From assembly GCA_030836925.1 (NCBI GenBank), contig JAUPLK010000021.1, forward strand, positions 1 to 11,598: a stretch of 11,598 bases of DNA. The letters run 5' to 3'. This document shows positions 6,876 to 11,598 of this stretch, piece by piece. Made by a program: the position numbers and the translations under genes. The stretch comes from Pseudomonadota bacterium. Its GTDB lineage: Bacteria; Pseudomonadota; Gammaproteobacteria; Steroidobacterales; GCA-2729495. Numbering within the stretch: position 1 is the first letter of the stretch; each line of letters starts with the position of its first letter. A model generated the notes under the pieces. That model worked only from the letters and a program-made list of their open reading frames with translations. It did not search any database and was not told the origin of the DNA.

Positions 6876-8097
6876 ACAGCGACTCGGCGATGTCTTTGAA
6901 CGGTATCGACATGTCGCGCAATACCTTGCGATCCGGCCGCGCACCGCTGGCGATCAGTTTTTTCGACAGCATGAACTCACGCGGACTGTTGATCGCATAA
7001 ACGGCGGACAGTCGGCCATCGTCCAGATAGAACGCCGCGAATGACCGTGACTCCGGATCACCGCGCACCACAACCTGCTGGTTATCGGCGGACAAGCCGA
7101 CGAACTGCAGCTTGAGATCGTACTGGTCGGACCAGAACCACGGAACCTGCGCATAGGGCTCGAGCTTGCCGAGGATGGTATCCGCAGCTGTCTTGGCCTG
7201 TTCCTGCGCATTGTGTACTGACTCCAGCCGCAGCCGTCTGCCCAGCAAGGCGTTGGGATGATTGGTGCAATCACCGATGGCCAGGATGTCCGCATCGCTG
7301 GTCCGGCAGTACTCGTCGACCACGATGCCGTTGTCGCAGGGCAGTCCCGCAGCCTCGGCGATCTCGACGTTGGGCAGGATGCCGATGCCGACGATCACCA
7401 GGTCCGCCGGGATCTCGCTGCCGTCGCTCAAGATCACACTCTGTACCCGCGAAACGCCATTGAAGGACTGGATACCTGTATTGCAGCGGATCTTCACGCC
7501 GGCCTGCTGATGTACGCGCGTGAAGAAGTCCGAAATCAGCGGCGCACCACCGCGCGCCATCACGCGATCAGCCAGCTCCACCACCGTCACGTCCAGACCG
7601 CGCATGACGGCTACCGCCGCGACTTCGAGGCCGATGTATCCGGCACCGACGATCACCAGCTTCGCGCCGGGCCGGAAATCATCGCGGATACGATCGACGT
7701 CCTCGATGTTGCGCAGGTAGTGGACGCCGGCAAGCTGGGCACCGGGCAGAGACACCTTGCGCACACGGCTGCCGGTGGCGATCACCAGTTTGTTCCAGGG
7801 CACCGAGACCCCGGTACTCAGCGTGGCCGTGCGGGCAGCGCGATCGATGGCAGTTACCCGGGTGGACAGACGGACGTCGACCCGGTGGTCGACGTAGAAC
7901 TGTTCCTGCCGGACCAGCAGGCGGGGCACATCGAGCTCGCCGGCAAGGAACTTCTTCGACAATGGCGGCCGCTGGTAGGGCAGATAGCGCTCCTCACCAA
8001 CGAGGATCAGCTGGCCGGCGTAACCGCCCTGGCGCAGTGAGACGATGGTCTGGCCAGCTGCGTGGCCGGCACCGGCGACGAGGATGGTTTCGGTCAT
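6874..8097 (-). CDS. FAD/NAD(P)-dependent oxidoreductase, ferredoxin (rubredoxin/putidaredoxin) reductase type
   Basis: A 407-residue flavoprotein that should pass electrons from NAD(P)H through FAD to a small iron-sulfur or rubredoxin partner. FAD is bound by GAGHAAGQ (9-16) and AIGDC (273-277); PYQRPPLSK (40-48) is typical of this family. The second nucleotide site is GAGYIG (151-156) with E174 at the end of the following strand, which favours NADH (family knowledge). The C-terminal VPWFWSDQYDLKLQFVG block (318-334) marks the reductase C-terminal domain. No ferredoxin, Rieske oxygenase or P450 gene is in the window, so its partner is unknown. The ATG at 8097 has GGGAG nine bases upstream. 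It is divergent from the QorA-like gene and its TAA stop is embedded in a repeat copy. Confidence 0.93.
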   Translation of the reverse strand: MTETILVAGAGHAAGQTIVSLRQGGYAGQLILVGEERYLPYQRPPLSKKFLAGELDVPRLLVRQEQFYVDHRVDVRLSTRVTAIDRAARTATLSTGVSVPWNKLVIATGSRVRKVSLPGAQLAGVHYLRNIEDVDRIRDDFRPGAKLVIVGAGYIGLEVAAVAVMRGLDVTVVELADRVMARGGAPLISDFFTRVHQQAGVKIRCNTGIQSFNGVSRVQSVILSDGSEIPADLVIVGIGILPNVEIAEAAGLPCDNGIVVDEYCRTSDADILAIGDCTNHPNALLGRRLRLESVHNAQEQAKTAADTILGKLEPYAQVPWFWSDQYDLKLQFVGLSADNQQVVVRGDPESRSFAAFYLDDGRLSAVYAINSPREFMLSKKLIASGARPDRKVLRDMSIPFKDIAESL

Positions 8098-8232
8098 TTA
8101 ACTGTGCTCCCTGGCAGCAAGCCCCCGCGGGCGTGCCATACATCGAGTGGTCCGCTTCGGGCGGATTATACTGTCGCGTGTTGCGCGCAGAGTCGCGCGC
8201 GTTTTTCAGATTTTTTCCAGCAGGCGGTCGCA
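8098..8232. promoter_or_regulatory. Divergent intergenic promoter region
   Basis: These 135 bp separate the FAD oxidoreductase from the QorA-like gene and must hold both start regions. On the plus strand TATACT (8167-8172) is a fair -10 box, but no good -35 is visible at the expected spacing. It is the only intergenic junction between 6791 and 10626 without a repeat copy. Confidence 0.5.
8182..8216 (+). terminator. Terminator-like hairpin with T-rich tail in the QorA-like leader
   Basis: GCGCGC (8183-8188) pairs with GCGCGC (8195-8200) around the loop AGAGTC, and a T-G wobble can extend the stem by one pair. A G followed by five T, then CAGA and six T, comes next. This looks like a short intrinsic terminator, yet it lies between the candidate -10 box and the QorA-like start. 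It may act as an attenuator, or the palindrome may be an operator; both are inference. Confidence 0.4.
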
Positions 8233-9204
8233 ATGATTGGTGCCATTCGTATTCACGCCTTTGGCGGACCCGAGGTCATGCAGTGGGACCAGGTCGAGCT
8301 GCCCCCGCCGGCTGCCGGCGAGATCACCATTCGCCAGACCGCAGTCGGCCTGAACTTCATCGACACCTACCATCGCTCCGGACTCTATCCGCTGAGCCTG
8401 CCAGCCGTTCTCGGCACGGAAGCCGCGGGCGTGGTCGAGGCCATCGGCGCCGGAGTCAGCGGCTTCAAAATTGGCGAGGCCGTGGCTTACACCGGCCTGC
8501 CACCCGGCGCCTACGCGGAAAAGCGCAACTGGCCGGCCGAGCGCACCCTCAGGCTGCCGGCCGGCATCAGCGCCGAGGTTGCCGCGTCGGCCATGCTCAA
8601 GGGGCTGACCGCCTGGTACCTGCTGCGGCGGAGCTACCGGGTGCAGGCTGGCGATCCGGTGCTGCTTTATGCGGCGGCTGGCGGTACGGGCACGATCATC
8701 AGTCAGTGGGCGAAATCACTGGGCGCGACGGTCATCGGCGTGGTCGGTTCGCCGGCCAAGGCCGAGCTGGCCCGCGCACATGGCTGTGCTGAAACCGTGC
8801 TCGGCAGCGACCCGGACTTCGTCGCCAGGGTCAAGTCGCTGTCCGGCGGTGGCGTTGCCGTGGTGTACGACTCGATCGGCAAAGACACCTTCATGCAATC
8901 GCTCGACTGCCTGCGCCGGCACGGCACGATGGTGACCTTCGGCAACGCCTCCGGCCCGGTCGAGCCCTTCTCGCCCATGGAACTGGTAAAACGCGGCTCA
9001 CTGCACCTCACGCGCCCCTCGCTGTTCGATTTCATCGCCAGCAAAGCCGATCTGGATGCCGGTGCCGCCGAGCTGTTCGGTGTGCTCGGCAGCGGTGCGG
9101 TAAGAATCGAAATCGGGCAGCGCTACGCGTTGAAGGATGTGGCGCAAGCCCACCGCGACCTCGAAAGTCGCCGGACTACCGGTTCAACCGTGCTGCTCCC
9201 TTAA
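8233..9204 (+). CDS. NADPH:quinone oxidoreductase, zinc-free MDR family (QorA-like)
   Basis: A 323-residue member of the medium-chain dehydrogenase/reductase family, close in length to E. coli QorA (327). It should reduce quinones with NADPH in the cytoplasm. The segment GLNFIDTYHRSGLYP (39-53) and GTEAAGVV (61-68) are QOR hallmarks, and AAAGGTGTIISQWAK (147-161) is the nucleotide-binding loop. The cysteine and histidine ligands for zinc found in alcohol dehydrogenases are not visible. ATG at 8233 gives an N-terminus (MIGAIRIHAFGGPEV) that matches the family; an in-frame ATG at 8062 would add 57 unrelated residues across the divergent promoter and start inside the opposite gene. The TAA stop (9202-9204) merges into a repeat copy. 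Confidence 0.94.
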   Translation: MIGAIRIHAFGGPEVMQWDQVELPPPAAGEITIRQTAVGLNFIDTYHRSGLYPLSLPAVLGTEAAGVVEAIGAGVSGFKIGEAVAYTGLPPGAYAEKRNWPAERTLRLPAGISAEVAASAMLKGLTAWYLLRRSYRVQAGDPVLLYAAAGGTGTIISQWAKSLGATVIGVVGSPAKAELARAHGCAETVLGSDPDFVARVKSLSGGGVAVVYDSIGKDTFMQSLDCLRRHGTMVTFGNASGPVEPFSPMELVKRGSLHLTRPSLFDFIASKADLDAGAAELFGVLGSGAVRIEIGQRYALKDVAQAHRDLESRRTTGSTVLLP

Positions 9205-9223
9205 AAAGGTGCCGGATTTATTT
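9204..9223 (+). repeat. Short repeat, copy 3
   Basis: Twenty bases, AAAAGGTGCCGGATTTATTT, starting at the last A of the QorA-like TAA stop. It ends before the extra TT seen in copies 1, 2 and 4. It forms the left flank of the RAYT gene and is inverted relative to copy 4. Confidence 0.9.
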
Positions 9224-9313
9224 CTCCAGACTTTCGTGCCTTTCCCGGCATGACTGCAGACGGCCACAGCGACTAGCCTCACTGCATCCTTGGGCAGTTT
9301 GCAGAGGTTTCAC

Positions 9314-10012
9314 ATGGGCAGGTCACCTCGCCTGCTGTTGGCCGACTTTCCGCACCACATCGTGCAACGCGGCCACAACCGCAATGTGGTGTTTGTCGAT
9401 GCCGGTGATTACCAGTACTACCTCGCCAACCTGAAGGAATGGAAGCAGAAGTACGCGGTCGATGTGCATGCCTGGTGCCTGATGAGCAACCACGTGCACC
9501 TGGTGCTCACCCCGCGCAGGCGGGGCGCGGCCATCTCGGATCTGATGCGGCGCCTGTCAGCCCGTCAGTGCCGGTATGTGAACCGGCTGGAGCGTCGACT
9601 CGGTACCCTGTGGTGCGGGCGCTTCCGCAGCAGCGTCATCGACACTGATGGTTACCTGCTTGCCTGCCTGCGTTACGTCGAGCTGAATCCGGTGCGGGCC
9701 GGCATCGTCGGCCATCCTGTGGACTATCCATGGAGCAGTTACCGTGAGCGCATGGGGCTTGCTGCACCGGCGGTGCTGGATGCAGATCCGGTAACCGTCA
9801 GGGCTGGAGAGTCTGCCGACGACCGGCGGCGCAGGTATACGGCGTATTTCGCCACGAGCGCAGATCACGCCGAGGACGAGTTGATTCGCCGCTCGGTGAA
9901 CCGCAATCAGCTCACCGGCGGCGATGTTTTCATCAGGGACATTCAGCTACGCACGGGCCTCTGGATCGAGAGTCGCGGGCGAGGGCGGCCAGCGCGGGGG
10001 AACGAAAAATAA
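9314..10012 (+). CDS. REP-associated tyrosine transposase (RAYT), IS200-like Y1/HUH family
   Basis: A 232-residue single-strand DNA transposase. The HUH metal motif is H60-V61-H62 in MSNHVHLVL. The likely catalytic tyrosine is Y121 in LRYVELNPVRAG, aligned by its NP-context with the active tyrosine of E. coli TnpA-REP. LGTLWCGRFRSS (96-107) is another family block. The basic tail RGRGRPARG (221-229) looks like an AT-hook and may help bind the AT-rich half of the repeat (inference). ATG at 9314 has AGAGG six bases upstream; a TTG at 9290 in frame is less likely. Its TAA stop (10010-10012) lies inside repeat copy 4. Family members nick and move short REP/REPIN sequences in trans, so it is the best candidate for spreading the five local copies. 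The gene looks intact. Confidence 0.93.
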   Translation: MGRSPRLLLADFPHHIVQRGHNRNVVFVDAGDYQYYLANLKEWKQKYAVDVHAWCLMSNHVHLVLTPRRRGAAISDLMRRLSARQCRYVNRLERRLGTLWCGRFRSSVIDTDGYLLACLRYVELNPVRAGIVGHPVDYPWSSYRERMGLAAPAVLDADPVTVRAGESADDRRRRYTAYFATSADHAEDELIRRSVNRNQLTGGDVFIRDIQLRTGLWIESRGRGRPARGNEK

Positions 10013-10026
10013 ACCCGGCACCTTTT
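10005..10026 (-). repeat. Short repeat, copy 4, forming a whole convergent gene junction
   Basis: On the minus strand AAAAGGTGCCGGGTTTATTT plus two T; one base differs from the others (G for A at position 13). It contains the RAYT stop (10010-10012) and the first two bases of the minus-strand stop complement of the YSC84 gene (10025-10027). Only 12 bp separate the two stop codons, all of it repeat. Confidence 0.9.
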
Positions 10027-10582
10027 AGCGTTCGAGTCGGGTGATCTTCGAACCATCCAGCGAGATGCCGGCCATCAGGCCCTTCTGCCCGACCATGAAG
10101 GCGACGATGGGCTTTTTGAGCGTCGCCGTATCGATCGTGCCGCTGGCGCCCACGTCGATCAGCGTGACGTTGCCATCGACACCGGCTTTCCAGCCATCGC
10201 TGTCACGAAACTGCTTGAGCGCGTCAGCGTCCAGAAACACCATGATGATGTCGCGTTTCTGGCCACCGGCCTGGAAACCGACCGAGCCGGAAAAGATGCT
10301 GTAGTAGCCGCTGGTCTTGCCGCCAATGCGCAGCGCGCCCTCGCCACCCTCGCCGGCGATCACGAAACCGGCCTTGATGACTTCGGCAAAGACCAGCACG
10401 CCCTTGGCCTCGGCCAGCACCTTGGTTGAACCCGGCACTTCGGCCTTCAGCCGGCTCAGTGCCGCATTGACCTTGGCATCGATCTCGGCAGCAGTAGAGG
10501 CATGGGCTGCGAAAGGCATGCTGACGCATAGCAGTGCAAACAGGTAGAACAATGCACGGGAGGATGTCGTGAGCTGCTTCAT
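10025..10582 (-). CDS. Secreted YSC84/SYLF-domain lipid-binding protein
   Basis: A 185-residue protein with a clear Sec signal peptide: basic start, hydrophobic core 10-24, and AHA before a likely cleavage after A28. From about residue 45 to the end it matches the bacterial YSC84/SYLF family: AKGVLVFAEVIKAGFVIAGEGGEG (59-82), SGYYSIFSGSVGFQAGGQKR (91-110) and a C-terminal VGQKGLMAGISLDGSKI. The eukaryotic SYLF domain binds phosphoinositides; the role of bacterial periplasmic members is poorly known. ATG at 10582 has AGGAG seven bases upstream. It starts 42 bp after the glutathione reductase gene on the same strand and is probably cotranscribed with it. It is bracketed by copies 4 and 5 in the same orientation. 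Confidence 0.9.
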   Translation of the reverse strand: MKQLTTSSRALFYLFALLCVSMPFAAHASTAAEIDAKVNAALSRLKAEVPGSTKVLAEAKGVLVFAEVIKAGFVIAGEGGEGALRIGGKTSGYYSIFSGSVGFQAGGQKRDIIMVFLDADALKQFRDSDGWKAGVDGNVTLIDVGASGTIDTATLKKPIVAFMVGQKGLMAGISLDGSKITRLER

Positions 10583-10605
10583 GATGACTCTCCTGGGCTG
10601 TGGGG

Positions 10606-10626
10606 AAAATAAATCCGGCACCTTTT
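10606..10626 (-). repeat. Short repeat, copy 5
   Basis: Twenty-one bases, AAAAGGTGCCGGATTTATTT plus one T on the minus strand, starting inside the TAA stop of the glutathione reductase gene (10625-10627). It is a direct repeat of copy 4 and occupies half of the short gap before the YSC84 gene. Confidence 0.9.
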
Positions 10627-11598
10627 AGCGCATGGTGACGAGTTCTTCGGCGGCGGTGGGATGGATGGCCACGGTGTCGTCGAAATCACGCTTGGTGGCA
10701 CCCATGCGGATCGCCACCGCGAAGCCCTGCAGCATCTCGTCGGCGCCGGGGCCCATGATATGGCAGCCGACCACTTTCTGTTCCACGCCGGCGGTGACCA
10801 GCTTCATGCGCGTCTTCGGCTTGTGTGTGGTCATGCCGTTCCACAGCGGCACGAAAGTCGAGCTGTAGACCTTCACCTCGGCGCCAAACTTTTCGCGCGC
10901 CTCGGTTTCGCTGAGGCCACAGGTGCCGATGGGCGGGTGGCTGAAGATCACCGTGGGGATATTGCCGTAGTCGAGATGCCGGCCAGTCATGCCACCGAAC
11001 ACGCGGTCACACAGCCGACGGCCGGCGGCCACCGCCACCGGTGTCAAGGCCGCCCGGCCAGTGACGTCGCCGAGCGCGTAGATGTGCGGCACGTTGGTCA
11101 CCTGGCAGGCATCGGTCGGCACAAAGCCCGCCTTGTCCATATGGACACCGGCCGCCGCGAGACCGAGATCCGCAGTCGCGGGCACCCGACCGATCACCCA
11201 GAACAGCGCATCGAAGGGACCATGGCGGCGACCATCGGCTGTCGCGAGCTGCAAACCATCGGCCAGGCGCTGCAATCCGGCCGGTACGGCATTGCCGACG
11301 AAGTTGATGCCATCGGCGGCCATGGCCTCCAGCACCCCCTCCTGCAGGGACTCGTCCAGATGCCGCAGCACGCGCGCGTGCCGGGCCAGCAGCGTGACCT
11401 CCGAACCCAGCGCGCGCAGGGCGCCGGCAAACTCGACGGCGATATAGCCGGCGCCGACCAGCGCGACCCGCTGCGGGCGCTCTGCCAGCGCAAAAAAATC
11501 ATCCGAAACGAGTCCGAGTTCGCTGCCCGGAAGGTCTGGTCGCTGCGGGCGGCCGCCGGTAGCGATGATGATGTGCGACGCCGAGAACTGTTGGCCAT
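10625..11598 (-). CDS. gor: Glutathione reductase, C-terminal part (5' end outside window)
   Basis: NADPH-dependent flavoenzyme that regenerates glutathione from its disulfide in the cytoplasm. About 323 C-terminal residues are visible of the roughly 450 usual. Reading toward the stop: IIIATGGRPQRPDLPG, the NADPH Rossmann motif GAGYIAVEFAG (11423-11455) followed by RHARVLR whose arginines suit NADPH phosphate binding, IYALGDVTGRAALTPVAVAAGR (FAD contact), NIPTVIFSHPPIGTCGLSE, and HPTAAEELVTMR at the end with the catalytic His-Glu pair. These blocks are nearly the E. coli Gor ones. The redox CxxxxC lies in the missing N-terminus and cannot be checked. The continuation beyond 11371 (a GTG codon) was translated by hand and stays open. 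The stop codon overlaps repeat copy 5; the YSC84 gene follows. Confidence 0.96.
   Translation of the reverse strand, partial: GQQFSASHIIIATGGRPQRPDLPGSELGLVSDDFFALAERPQRVALVGAGYIAVEFAGALRALGSEVTLLARHARVLRHLDESLQEGVLEAMAADGINFVGNAVPAGLQRLADGLQLATADGRRHGPFDALFWVIGRVPATADLGLAAAGVHMDKAGFVPTDACQVTNVPHIYALGDVTGRAALTPVAVAAGRRLCDRVFGGMTGRHLDYGNIPTVIFSHPPIGTCGLSETEAREKFGAEVKVYSSTFVPLWNGMTTHKPKTRMKLVTAGVEQKVVGCHIMGPGADEMLQGFAVAIRMGATKRDFDDTVAIHPTAAEELVTMR

Larger units (their letters stand above)
9204..10026 (+). mobile_element. RAYT transposase gene bracketed by inverted repeat copies
   Basis: About 823 bp running from copy 3 (plus orientation) to copy 4 (minus orientation) with one HUH transposase gene inside. 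The inverted ends give it the look of a unit, but RAYTs are usually domesticated single-copy genes rather than self-mobile insertion sequences. No target-site duplication was identified. The span is therefore offered as a possible unit. Confidence 0.6.

Noticed and set aside
7258..8040. Long plus-strand open frame opposite the FAD oxidoreductase
   Set aside because: Antisense shadow of a well-supported flavoprotein in GC-rich DNA; composition rich in Asp/His/Gly with no domain.
8062..8232. N-terminal extension of the QorA-like protein by 57 codons from an upstream in-frame ATG
   Set aside because: The extension crosses the divergent promoter, starts inside the opposite gene, and has no family resemblance; the family N-terminus begins at 8233.
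7962..8792. 276-codon plus-strand frame spanning the divergent promoter
   Set aside because: Arginine/glycine-rich translation typical of a wrong frame; overlaps two strong genes.
10583..10621. GTG start at 10621 giving a longer YSC84 protein
   Set aside because: It begins inside the repeat and destroys the clean signal peptide; ATG at 10582 has a good AGGAG.
6791..10626. CRISPR array
   Set aside because: Copies are irregularly spaced, in both orientations and separated by genes; no spacers or cas genes.

Overview
The window reads as a chromosomal segment of a GC-rich gammaproteobacterium. The evidence is a proteobacterial-type glutamate-cysteine ligase of about the E. coli GshA length, a glutathione reductase close to E. 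coli Gor, and dense gene packing with several GTG/TTG starts. I cannot place it to genus; a Nevskiales/Xanthomonadales-like lineage would fit, but that is inference.

Left part (1-5928, plus strand). A response-regulator receiver domain is fused through a transmembrane helix to a degenerate OmpA-like C-terminal region (171-1481). It is followed by gshA (1551-3113), two unrecognised membrane-anchored proteins that overlap by 4 bp (3215-3901 and 3898-4554), and a spinster-like MFS transporter (4615-5928). No copy of the short repeat described below was found here.

Right part (5900-11598). On the minus strand are a QorB/NmrA-like NAD(P)-binding protein, a ferredoxin-reductase-type FAD/NAD(P) oxidoreductase, a secreted YSC84/SYLF-domain protein, and the C-terminal two thirds of glutathione reductase, which runs off the window. 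On the plus strand are a QorA-like zinc-free quinone oxidoreductase, divergent from the FAD enzyme, and a RAYT (REP-associated tyrosine transposase, HUH/Y1 family). The biochemical theme is thiol and quinone redox: gshA, gor, qorA-like, qorB-like and the flavin reductase lie within 10 kb.

The most striking feature is a 20-23 bp repeat, core AAAAGGTGCCGGATTTATTT, present five times between 6791 and 10626. Every intergenic junction in that stretch except the divergent promoter carries it. Copies overlap the stop codons of five genes. One copy fills a whole convergent junction and holds the stop codons of both genes. An inverted pair with a 40 bp spacer (6791-6875) supplies the start codon and first codons of the QorB-like gene. 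The RAYT is bracketed by inverted copies, so it is the likely mobiliser of this family. The repeat shows no obvious GTAG-type REP hairpin within a single copy, so it may be a less studied RAYT substrate.
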